A stretch of DNA of 64,000 nt, taken from assembly GCF_030272615.1 (NCBI RefSeq), contig NC_081410.1, positions 141,385,349-141,449,348 on the forward strand, given 5' to 3'. This DNA is from Cryptomeria japonica (taxonomy: Eukaryota > Streptophyta > Pinopsida > Cupressales > Cupressaceae). The notes under the pieces are model-generated. The model was given only the letters and a program-made list of their open reading frames with translations, made no database searches and had not been told where the DNA came from. Below, piece by piece: positions 59,101 to 64,000 of this stretch. The position numbers were made by a program, and so were the translations under genes. Every line of letters starts with the position of its first letter. Within the stretch, counting starts at the first letter, position 1.

Positions 59101-61425
59101 AAAAGAGGGCCCTAGTCTCAAAGCAAACACAATGAAGCAAGAAAATCAATGGAGACCCATGCAAAGCAATGAAAGAATATGAAGACCACCAAAGCAAGAA
59201 ACAAAACCATCAAGTATTTGGCATGCATTTTGGAGTAACAAATGGATTGTCATCAATCATTGTAGGTGTACAAATACAAAATCTGAGAATGCTTGTCAAG
59301 GAAAGTCCACACCCAAGTGGGGCAGGTTAGACAATCCTAGGAGGCAACCGATTAAACATAAACACTCCCCTAACACTCAAGGTCAAAGAACCGCTAGTGG
59401 TTGAAAATAAATTAGTAATGTGAGCTTGCTCCCCAAGACTTGTGTCATGAAAGAGGGATGTTAGGTCCCCATCCAAATCAGGTGCACTTGGGGAGTGATG
59501 ACTCTCCAATGATGTTGAATATAACTAGGGAACTTGACCTTATGTTGCATGGAGGCATACAGGTACACCTATATGGTCTACTGCTTGGAACTAAAAACAT
59601 GAAGGAAACAAAAAAATATTTAGCACGCATCATTTCTCTGAATAACTACAGAATGGTACACAGAAACTGTAGCTATATATAAAGGATCCATGCCTGTGGT
59701 TTCTGCCAAGAGTTCTTCAGTTGTTCAGGAAAAATAACAAAATATAAAATTTGGGAATCAAAATCTTCACATCATCATTTTGACTTTTCCCATTAAAAGA
59801 TACCTTATTTATTCTAGAACATGTTTCATCACTTGCTGAAGAATCATGTGTGCCACCTGAAACCTGTTGAGCATCAACTACTGATAGCAGCATCTTTGTA
59901 GCAAACTGCTCAATATTTTGTGAAATGTAGTCAAGGGGATAAAGCTTATTAGCTACCTGTGTACAGCAATTAGGCAAAGTTTTAGCTTATACAATTGGAA
60001 ACACATCCACAAAGCGCAATACAGAAACATTAGGTAAAAAATTTAAATAGAACAAACACTGCACTTTGGACAGCTTGCTAAAATCTCAAAAGAAAAAAAT
60101 TTATACCAGACGTATGGCCTTTGCTCGTACTTCATCCAGATCATGTACTGCACACTGCAAATAATTGAACTTTAATGATAATAAATTTTATAAAATCATT
60201 ATTAAGAATAATTTGAAAACAATAAACTAGAAAAAAACAATGACTCTTCAAAACTGGGTGGTATGACTGCATTCTATGATTTTAATATTTAATTCAAAAT
60301 ATCCTCAGAAAACATTATCACCAACATCCACTTTATTTCCTTTCTTGATAATCTCAACTTTTAAGAACTTCGAAGAAAAAAAAAATGCCAAGAATAGACA
60401 GATTCTGATTGTTGATCACTATAATATTGGAATTCGGAAAATTGCAGAATAGAAATTACAAATTGACAAAAGCATATCTATTGTTCCCATATTTACAATA
60501 CACTAATGTTTCATGGGAAAAAGAAAGATCAGCAAAACTTCAAACACACCACATTCTATATTGGATTAATAATAACACCTTTCAAGATACCAGAATCATT
60601 AATGTTCTCTCATCATTATGTCTTAACATAAGAAATCACTAGAATCCAAAATAACAAAATATGTAAATAGGTACAGGAATTTGAATCGTCTTAGTTATAG
60701 TAGCAGAACTGACCAAAAAGAACACCTACCCGAAGCAGCTATTAAATATTTTACCTGCAAAGCAATATTTAAACAGGCATTCCTTGTGAGTGGTCGCAGT
60801 AAAATTAGGCTCCAAACAGCACCTAGACCTTGAGTTACCCGATCCCCATTAACCATATCCTTCTCATGATGATCGGATGTACCCGGATTACACAGGCCTT
60901 CTAGCAATGTCAAAGCTGATTCAGGCAGAAAAGGTGCTTCACCCAGCAATTTGCTCAACGATTTGTCAGAAGGTGGCAGGGAATCCCGCAGAGCTTGAGC
61001 CTGGACACGCATTCAAAACTATCCCATTATGAAGAGATAACATGTGGTCACTATTTAATGGGAAAGCCATCTAGTCAAACACAAAAACTAACAAAATATT
61101 TAATAATTACATCATTAAATAGCAAAAATAAGAAAAATAACTTTCTCAATCTATTTTATTATGTTGATTAGAAGTAAATCTATTATAAACAAAGTTCCTC
61201 TATCACCTAAAGTTAACATCACCAATGAGAAAATTTACAACCTTCCTAAAATAAATAAAAATTAAAAAAAACACGATGAACAGTAGAATAGACTTTAAAA
61301 TATACCACAGCAAGAAGAAACTTTTCATAAACTGATGAAGCAACTTCAGATGAAACGAGTTCCTTTGGTTGAGACACAATCTGTTCATATAGATGATAGA
61401 GAACATGCAACGTGAGATCATGCCC
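26030..61425 (-). CDS. ESP4: Symplekin/Pta1-like mRNA 3'-end processing scaffold (ESP4-like), central part, 10 exons
   Basis: Symplekin is the nuclear scaffold that links CPSF and CstF in pre-mRNA cleavage and polyadenylation; the Arabidopsis homologue is ESP4. Minus-strand exons: 61425-61306, 61000-60755, 60154-60107, 59956-59804, 57976-57803, 57577-57515, 57340-57230, 57087-57004, 56875-56828 and 26104-26030. Each has an AG acceptor and GT donor, each length is a multiple of three, and the joined 374 codons are open. Diagnostic stretches are DRVTQGLGAVWSLILLRP, VANKLYPLDYISQNIEQFA, VHRHIPTLVRAIGSSS, VLHILTEGTTPSKDLI and VDLPLDKFQNALARILQ. These are helical-repeat regions just before the conserved symplekin C-terminal domain. 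Plant relatives exceed 1,000 residues, so the start (right of the window) and the C-terminal domain (left) are missing. A second plant paralogue exists, so the exact symbol is provisional. Confidence 0.9.
27594..27896. repeat. Tandem duplication of about 175 bp
   Basis: Two copies of a segment beginning TTCAAGGACTGTAAAAACC and running through CAACCCCTTTCATCC to GTTCAATTTTT start near 27597 and 27768. The first continues into GGTCTAAATCA. In the second that continuation is displaced to 31084, because the element at 27905-31075 inserted there. The first copy therefore shows what the site looked like before insertion. Confidence 0.85.
28178..28198. repeat. (TA)n microsatellite
   Basis: About ten TA units. 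A matching tract at 32650-32673 lies at the equivalent place in element R. Confidence 0.8.
28518..28650. repeat. GATATC / ATCGAT palindrome cluster
   Basis: At least six overlapping words of the form GATATCGATAT or ATATCGATATC occur within 130 bp. A related cluster lies at 31500-31790 in element R in inverted orientation. Confidence 0.75.
28850..29314 (+). pseudogene. RNase H domain of a LINE-type retroelement (isolated fragment)
   Basis: About 155 codons open, matching the RNase H domain found at the end of many plant L1-type ORF2 proteins. It starts WVKINFDGASKGNPG (first catalytic Asp), continues NNDAEVQAALLAFELA (Glu) and LEGDSQIVVQAL (Asp), and ends HVKRDGNTIADGLSN (last His/Asp region). 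All four carboxylate positions are kept. The reverse transcriptase that should precede it is absent: 28676-28850 is AT-rich repeat. The ATG at 28850 is not a natural start, so this is a 5'-truncated copy rather than a gene. It ends TAA at 29312. Confidence 0.8.
29564..30269 (+). pseudogene. Unidentified helical protein with Gly/Arg-rich tail (broken)
   Basis: Not recognised. A first frame (29564-29791) reads MEANFTLESSKLMSTF and PAPPKKLEKMFLAKDP. After a frame change near 29790 a second frame continues through VLQRIVSREYLLNLDSLLEW, a stop at 29878, then ENEELRARQSRIQFLRRHEE (charged, coiled-coil-like). It ends in a basic Gly/Arg-rich tail (GGRGGELVKPVSRG, GPHAGRGGSR) at TGA 30267. The region is distinctly more GC-rich than its surroundings. 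It follows the RNase H fragment by 250 bp on the same strand and precedes an A-rich AAAAAAAAATAATAATAA tract near 30668, so both may belong to one retrotransposed unit. An RNA-binding role is only suggested by the tail. Confidence 0.5.
30666..30692 (+). other. A-rich tail, likely 3' end of the LINE-like insert
   Basis: CAAAAAAAAATAATAATAA followed by AATATTATAATAATTTAC. The left side of the insert (28760-28790, AATAATACATATTATAG) is similar in composition. A duplication is plausible but cannot be fixed in such AT-rich DNA. Confidence 0.45.
31586..31733. mobile_element. Fold-back element nested in R
   Basis: Arms of about 48 bp, from ATAGTAATCAGCTG to TTTACACACAATC-type sequence, are inverted with only a few mismatches around a 50-bp loop. 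No clear target duplication. Confidence 0.65.
32208..32562. repeat. Dispersed direct duplication in element R
   Basis: The phrase TTGATGCTATGTTCTTAG plus about 25 further bases is present at 32208 and again at 32518. Between the copies lie GATAGATAGATAG repeats (32345) and two versions of AAAACCAGTTTAATTGATTG or AAAACCAGTTCTTCTC. Confidence 0.65.
33496..33507 (+). other. Primer-binding site of the small LTR element
   Basis: TGGTGTCAGAGC directly follows the 5' LTR. It is one base from the usual initiator tRNA-Met site. Confidence 0.8.
33960..34030 (+). pseudogene. Gag zinc-knuckle remnant
   Basis: Reads VQCNYCHQFGHIKKDCKK, a complete CX2CX4HX4C knuckle, in an otherwise non-coding interior. 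It shows descent from a copia gag. The frame upstream contains only short open pieces. Confidence 0.8.
35103..35141. repeat. (TATATG)n microsatellite
   Basis: About six TATATG units directly after the 3' LTR of the small LTR element. The right-hand target duplication GTATA lies within it. Confidence 0.85.
35831..35921. repeat. 35-bp tandem repeat, interrupted by solo LTR B
   Basis: Units start at 35831, 35866 and 35901 (AGGGG[G/A]AACTGCTGTACAAG). The third is cut at CAAGG by the solo LTR and resumes at 39872, and a fourth partial unit starts at 39891. Confidence 0.9.
36318..37624. repeat. Array of ten imperfect 33-bp palindromes, regularly spaced
   Basis: Consensus TCGCTCCTGTCCCT, a 5-base centre, then AGGGACCAGNGCGA; the two halves are nearly reverse complements. 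Starts are 36318, 36354, 36388, 36576, 36742, 36908, 37084, 37260, 37426 and 37592. After the first three close copies the intervals are 188, 166, 166, 176, 176, 166 and 166 bp. Most spacers have diverged beyond recognition. An exception is the pair ending CATCAAAGGACCAAAATG before 36576 and 36742, showing that the unit was once a tandem repeat of about 170 bp. Confidence 0.9.
38992..38999 (+). promoter_or_regulatory. TATA box of solo LTR copy B
   Basis: CACTATATAAGCCC, preceded by CAAACCCTAATTAGGG and CTTGGCCATTGATCTTGAAT. The same block occurs in copy A, so this is the likely LTR promoter. Confidence 0.6.
40904..41713. mobile_element. hAT-like deletion derivative, CTRRGTTRCCGG ends
   Basis: Left end CTAGGTTGCCGGTTTGGG, right end on the opposite strand CTGAGTTACCGGGTTCGG. 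The 8-bp duplication is ACTAAGAA/ATTAAGAA (7 of 8) at 40896-40903 and 41714-41721. Both subterminal regions are packed with GGGTTCG/CGAACCC words. On the minus strand near 41400-41230 a remnant reads DLDDFTSQLVAFDDSDSE and then an acidic EEEENEDDELENPFDD stretch, like the C-terminal tail of a hAT transposase. It looks like an internally deleted autonomous element. Confidence 0.75.
41952..43084. mobile_element. Candidate hAT-like element, CATAGCTACAAGACT ends
   Basis: Left end TCATAGCTACAAGACTTG, right end on the opposite strand TCATGGTTAGAAGACTTG. The flanks AGTATATA and TGTATATA agree at 7 of 8 positions but are low in complexity. A similar left end (CATAGTTACAAGACTCAG) occurs at 52318. No coding sequence. 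Confidence 0.4.
43085..44900. other. No gene recognised; short minisatellite
   Basis: Three copies of a 14-bp unit GAGTGCTGAGAGCT lie at 43608-43649. The rest is AT-rich intronic DNA. A pyrimidine-rich patch at 44440-44640 gives an open frame without protein features. Confidence 0.45.
45690..47300 (+). pseudogene. Decayed hAT transposase relic
   Basis: Scattered fragments in changing frames match hAT transposases: a DUF659-like piece near 45760-45850, HSKTLGKIG/DWVKS-like sequence near 46020-46060, VICNHHT near 46090, the counterpart of PVDTRFASYFILLDR near 46150-46200 (HGYQICQ/MDTRYVNYFILLERM) and AYYDHHDTFMEHYEYP near 46630. Stops occur every few dozen codons. It is older and more degraded than the two other hAT genes in the window. 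It lies in the giant symplekin intron. Confidence 0.6.
47428..48462 (+). mobile_element. Solo LTR, TGTAATGTCC family, copy 1
   Basis: 1,035 bp from TGTAATGTCCC to GGGGCATGACA with a perfect 5-bp duplication GACTC (47423-47427 and 48463-48467). The interior is rich in TCTGATCTGAT and CGGCCCT words. No coding domains. Confidence 0.85.
48541..49886 (+). mobile_element. Solo LTR, TGTAATGTCC family, copy 2
   Basis: 1,346 bp from TGTAATGTCCC to GGGGCATGACA with a perfect 5-bp duplication CCTTA (48536-48540 and 49887-49891). It starts 78 bp after copy 1 ends. The short gap itself carries another TGTAATGTCCCC start (48500) preceded by the same GATGAATTCCTT that precedes copy 2. Confidence 0.85.
50815..51660. 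mobile_element. hAT-type MITE, CTAAGTCAC family, copy 3
   Basis: 846 bp, left end CTAAGTCACCGCATTCGAATTCG, right end TGAATTT-rich with ATGACTTAG (one mismatch). Perfect 8-bp duplication GCATCAAG (50807-50814 and 51661-51668). Subterminal AAATTCGGATGAAATTCGG matches copy 1. The interior (51240-51470) has imperfect repeats of GGGCATCGCTTGG and TTGCAGGGCGTCG, unrelated to the repeat inside copy 1. Confidence 0.92.
51669..52980. other. Intronic DNA, no gene recognised
   Basis: No coherent coding frame. At 52318 there is a CATAGTTACAAGACTCAG end resembling the candidate element at 41952, without a right-hand partner. Confidence 0.4.
53005..53326 (-). pseudogene. Ty1-copia integrase C-terminal relic
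   Basis: Minus-strand reading gives PTQDVKKMTLEEAWFGRKPK and GDLKVFGSIAYVWIPDTK. After a tandem repeat that shifts the frame it continues KLMFIGYSDTHKAYRLIDVD, then DVVFDEE. This is the conserved end of copia integrase. Upstream coding is displaced by the small LTR element at 53330-54639. Inactive. Confidence 0.8.
53135..53218. repeat. 28-bp tandem repeat, three units
   Basis: Three near-identical units GGAATCCAGCTTCATGCACT plus 8 bases start at 53135, 53163 and 53191. The unit is not a multiple of three and lies in the integrase relic. Confidence 0.93.
53330..54639 (+). mobile_element. Small copia-type LTR element (TRIM-like), 1.3 kb
   Basis: 5' LTR 53330-53542 and 3' LTR about 54425-54639 share TATATTTATTCTATAATGG and end ATTTTTCA. 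The primer-binding site TGGTATCAAAGC follows the 5' LTR. LTRs are related to those of the element at 33102 (TTAAAATAATATTA start). The 880-bp interior has short open frames only. The first 15 or so bases of the 3' LTR differ from the 5' LTR, and no target duplication is visible. Confidence 0.75.
54650..55545. repeat. Direct repeat pair, 54650-55004 and 55228-55545
   Basis: Two copies of a roughly 330-bp segment beginning near GACCACTACCCATYGATTGA and ending ACATTTCCACTT are separated by 223 bp. They lie where the rest of the minus-strand copia relic should be, so they may be duplicated copia coding DNA. Confidence 0.75.
56092..56252 (-). pseudogene. CYP74-like (allene oxide synthase / hydroperoxide lyase) fragment
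   Basis: About 52 codons read RLVVVNVAVKDMDLPRDK, then AYHDLLFNLGCNAFGGM, then LIFLPNIVKYIAKAG and stop TAA. The segment LLF-x-L-x-FNAFGGM-x-FLPNI-x-K resembles the I-helix region of CYP74 enzymes, which turn fatty-acid hydroperoxides into jasmonate or volatile precursors. Nothing recognisable precedes or follows it, there are no splice signals, and it ends abruptly. It is therefore a captured or retroposed gene fragment. It lies 570 bp inside the giant intron, on the same strand as symplekin. Identification rests on this short motif only. Confidence 0.6.
56498..56656. repeat. Direct repeat of about 60 bp, period 99
   Basis: TTTGACCGAACGTGCAAACT and the following 40 bases occur at 56498 and again at 56597, nearly identical. 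Between them GTAACTTAGATAT and AAGTTACTGG are partly inverted. Confidence 0.85.
56828..56875 (-). CDS. symplekin exon i (last before the giant intron)
   Basis: 16 codons, DAGILIPMLSSLSKDE. Acceptor TTGCAG; donor GTTCGA starts the 30.7-kb intron. The next residues in the family are V-L-P/H-I-F-P, exactly what exon j supplies. Confidence 0.9.
57004..57087 (-). CDS. symplekin exon h
   Basis: 28 codons, VLHILTEGTTPSKDLIETVK to ETKLK. Ends are ATCAG and GTTATT. Confidence 0.93.
57230..57340 (-). CDS. symplekin exon g
   Basis: 37 codons, AVHRHIPTLVRAIGSSSSE through EIISDPPHGSESILMQ. Ends are GTACAG and GTTCCT. Confidence 0.93.
57515..57577 (-). CDS. symplekin exon f
   Basis: 21 codons, KHGLLQKVFIIYGQAPKAVK then Q. 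Ends are GTGCAG and GTTTGA. Confidence 0.92.
57803..57976 (-). CDS. symplekin exon e
   Basis: 58 codons. A charged low-conservation linker (ENVQKKMPNGEESV) leads into AKAQRCMSLYFALCSK, which resumes the helical repeats. It is separated from exon d by a 1.8-kb intron. Ends are TTTCAG and GTTTTA. Confidence 0.9.
57977..59803 (-). other. Symplekin intron d-e, 1.8 kb
   Basis: Between the donor at 59803 and the acceptor at 57977. No transposon ends or coding sequence recognised. Confidence 0.7.
59804..59956 (-). CDS. symplekin exon d
   Basis: 51 codons, starting VANKLYPLDYISQNIEQFA and ending in a variable Ser/Gly-rich linker. Ends are ACACAG and GTATCT. Confidence 0.92.
60107..60154 (-). CDS. 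symplekin exon c (micro-exon, 48 nt)
   Basis: 16 codons reading CAVHDLDEVRAKAIRL, joining NIALQ to VANKLYPL without a gap. Ends are TTGCAG and GTATAA. Confidence 0.9.
60755..61000 (-). CDS. symplekin exon b
   Basis: 82 codons, from AQALRDSLPPSDKSLSKLLG through DRVTQGLGAVWSLILLRP to NIALQ. This is the most conserved visible block. The acceptor is TGTCCAG and the donor GTAAAA, phase 0. Confidence 0.93.
61306..61425 (-). CDS. symplekin exon a (first visible)
   Basis: 40 codons, from GHDLTLHVLYHLYEQ to VYEKFLLAV. The acceptor is CTGCAG and the donor GTATAT, phase 0 at both ends. The preceding exon was not found in 61426-64000. Confidence 0.85.
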
Positions 61426-63203
61426 CTGCAGATTTCCGACAGCAATTAGAATGGGTGTAAAAAAAAGTAAATTAAGAATTTAAATTTTGATGTATAGCAA
61501 AACCTCTCTTTAACCATGAAACATCACAGTTTAAGTTTCAAATTAGGCCTTTAAATTCACCTTTGTGTATAGAGATGCAGAGGTCAACTTCATTGTGACC
61601 TTGTAATCAAAGCATAAATATATATCATTAACTAATAAGGAAAATAATTATAAGTATCATCTTTCTAAACTGCATATGCTCACAGACACAAGAATCTATT
61701 CTTTTATAGTTTTTGTGTTGTAATGCATATTTACTCAGGCACCACTGGTATGTGTCACTTATTATCAAGTCCTAAAAATAGAAAGCAACTTCTATTACCA
61801 TACCTAAATCCTAAATAATGTAACTATCTCTGTGGTCAGCGCCAGTAGATGTTCTCAACTAATTGGAAATTGATCTTATTTCTTTGTTTCTTACAACTTT
61901 CTCACAAACTTCAAAATAAATTGATAAAATGTAAGTCAAATCAATTTCCGTGTGTAAGTTCCCTTATACCTGGATATTTTTCAAGACATATCTAAAATTT
62001 TAGAAATAATGCAAAAAATCAATAGTTATTAGAAGACTTTAAACCTACATTGCATAAAATATGGAATTAAGTAGAAACTCTACAACAGAAACATGATTGA
62101 AGAAGTGTTGTATCCATATGAAATTTTTCATATCAAGTCGAATTTCAATTCAAAGCCTTGATATTCATTGTTTTTGTGACAATTCAATCCTTGTTTAGCA
62201 TAGTCATGAACATCATTTTTATCATTTATAATCAGTGCTCTTGTAGGACCAACAAAAGGTGTATTATAATGCATCAGGCAAGGCAACGATCCAAACTTAA
62301 ATGGAAAAGGAAAAGCAAAATGGTCCAAGCCATGGAAGTGGAACACTAAGGGCTACTGGAGCATGCCTAGACAATGAAGTCGCTTGTGAGCATTAAGTGA
62401 TGCAATTTTGGTTGAAAATGTTAAGAAAATGGTATATCAAGGTCCTTGGAAGATGTCTAGACAATGGAGTAACTTATGAGCATCATATTATGAGAAATGG
62501 TGCAAAAGGGTCTCAAAAACAAGCTCGTGTAACTTCTAAGTGAAAAAAGTACATAAGTTGTCCAATGTCAATGACATATTGCAACAAAAGTCACTAAAGT
62601 GACAAGAGTCAGTGCTCTTTTACTTGAATGACAGTCAACACAAAAATATATGAAAAAGTGCATGAGACCCCAAAAAGCAAGCTCCATGACTTCAGTAAAA
62701 AATATGCAAAATTGCACCAAGACCTCAAAATGCATGTTTCATCTGCCTAAATGGAACTGCAAAACATTAAGAAGGTGCATGAGACTCAGAAAAACACAAC
62801 TGGAGATAGAAATCACTTCTAGATTGACTACTTCAATGGCTTAATAATCAGAAAAAAGGGCTACTAGATCTTCACCTAAATTTGTTGCTACCAGATATGC
62901 CTACTCTACAACTGGATGTGCTGTTAGGACTTGGAACTACTCAATAAGTTTGATAAACTACTACATCCCAATCACACAAGAATTTGGACATGGATCTGGC
63001 TATGAATCTAGTTCTACTAAGTCCAATATCTATTGTGGCTAGATATGGATCACAAACTAGAACCAATTAAACTACCGGTGCTCATGTCTATGCTGTGAGG
63101 CATCAATATTAATGTGAAAGCGATGTTATGCCCAGATGGAATGTGCAAAAACTCTGAATGCACTAAACCATTACAAGTGCCTCTCCTACTTATGGGTTAG
63201 TAC
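61426..63203 (-). other. Upstream symplekin intron sequence
   Basis: No further symplekin exon was recognised here, so the intron before exon a probably extends past 64000. No other gene seen. Confidence 0.55.
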
Positions 63204-63585
63204 CAAGGTTATCCAGAATTTCCGGAAAGGGGGGACGCGTTTCCAAGAAGCCTTTTCAAGCCAATTTTGGGGACGGCTAGGGAACAGCAAAGGGGACAGC
63301 TATATAAAAATAGGGAAAATTAAAATAGATAGGGAAATTTAAAATACTCATATGAAAACATGTATAAAGCATGCACAAATTCATTATAGAAAGTTTACAT
63401 ATAAGAACTAGCAGAATTCTTATGCCAAATTTGTGTCAAATTCAGAGTAAAAGTCAAATTTCTTATAGAATTAATTCTAATATGCAGAATTTATAGGGAT
63501 GTCCCCTAGGCGTCCCCTGTCCCTGAAACATCCCGAGGATGGGGATGCCTTAAAAAAGCCAATGATGTGTCCCCGGGTAACTCTA
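63204..63585. mobile_element. Hairpin-like hAT-type MITE, GTTAYCC ends
   Basis: Left end CAAGGTTATCCAGAATTTCC, right end on the opposite strand TAGAGTTACCCGGGGAC. 8-bp duplication GTTAGTAC/GTTAGAAC (7 of 8) at 63196-63203 and 63586-63593. GC-rich GGGGACG words at both ends resemble elements L and R (GGGACGCGTTTCC is shared with the left end of R). Confidence 0.65.
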
Positions 63586-64000
63586 GTTAGAACATGTTGC
63601 TAGGTAACTATGTTCTACTCGATAACTGTCTATCCTCAAGAGACAACCACAACCAAATTAGTCATAGGGATGTGACTTATGGTTGGAGCATATCTCCCCT
63701 ATTTTCCTCAATGGTTGTTTCAGATGAGTCCCTCTATTTATGTTTATTACATCTTGTCAGCCCACCAAGTAGTTAACAAACAATGGTGCTTACTAATGTC
63801 TACTTCTTGTGTTTCTTGAAATGAGATACCTTAGTTTGGGGATGCTAAATGTGATCTCCATCATTTGCCTTCCATATATAGAATGCTTTCTTGTTGAGTT
63901 CATCCCTTCCCTACTAGCTACTGCTTTCCAGCATCATGTGAGCTACTCAACTAAAAGGAAATCCTCCCACTATGTGCACATAGCATTGAGCTTAATGGAT

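Overview
This window is plant nuclear DNA, most likely from a gymnosperm and probably a conifer. It is AT-rich, dominated by plant Ty1-copia, hAT and LINE sequence in many states of decay, and holds a single recognisable host gene whose exons are separated by transposon-filled introns, one of them over 30 kb. Assignment to conifers is inference; no marker gene fixes the species.

Host gene. On the minus strand ten exons of a symplekin/Pta1-type (ESP4-like) pre-mRNA 3'-end processing scaffold can be placed. Nine lie close together (61425 down to 56828). The tenth is at 26104-26030, after an intron of 30,723 bp (26105-56827). All ten exons are multiples of three and every junction is phase 0. 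They join into 374 uninterrupted codons. The 5' exons lie beyond the right edge. The exon that should follow 26030 was not found, so the next intron probably runs from 26029 off the left edge and is at least 26 kb.

Layout. 1-2589: 3' part of an intron-containing hAT transposase gene. 2590-7663: solo LTR of about 5 kb (minus), carrying a nested hAT-type MITE. 7.7-13.3 kb: SINE-like sequence, a LINE ORF1 relic and AT-rich palindromes. 13353-15467: hAT transposase pseudogene. 16062-23458: full-length Ty1-copia element (TSD CTTAT) with a broken gag-pol. 24482-24849: second MITE. 27905-31075 and 31117-40324: two related hAT-like non-autonomous elements in opposite orientation, 41 bp apart, each with its own perfect 8-bp TSD. 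The first has swallowed a LINE-like insert with an RNase H reading frame. The second has swallowed a small copia-type LTR element (33102-35102) and a 3.95-kb solo LTR (35922-39871). 40.9-43.1 kb: further hAT-like elements. 45.7-47.3 kb: decayed hAT relic. 47428-49886: two solo LTRs of one family. 50815-51660: third MITE. 53.0-55.5 kb: minus-strand copia integrase relic split by a small LTR element. 56092-56252: fragment resembling allene oxide synthase (CYP74). 63204-63585: a further hAT-like MITE inside a symplekin intron.

The main result is transposon biology. At least three families of short hAT-type elements share terminal bases close to CTANGTYACC and 8-bp target duplications. A giant-LTR family carries an imperfect 33-bp palindrome repeated at 166 or 176 bp spacing. 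All of this sits inside introns that the symplekin transcript must still splice across.
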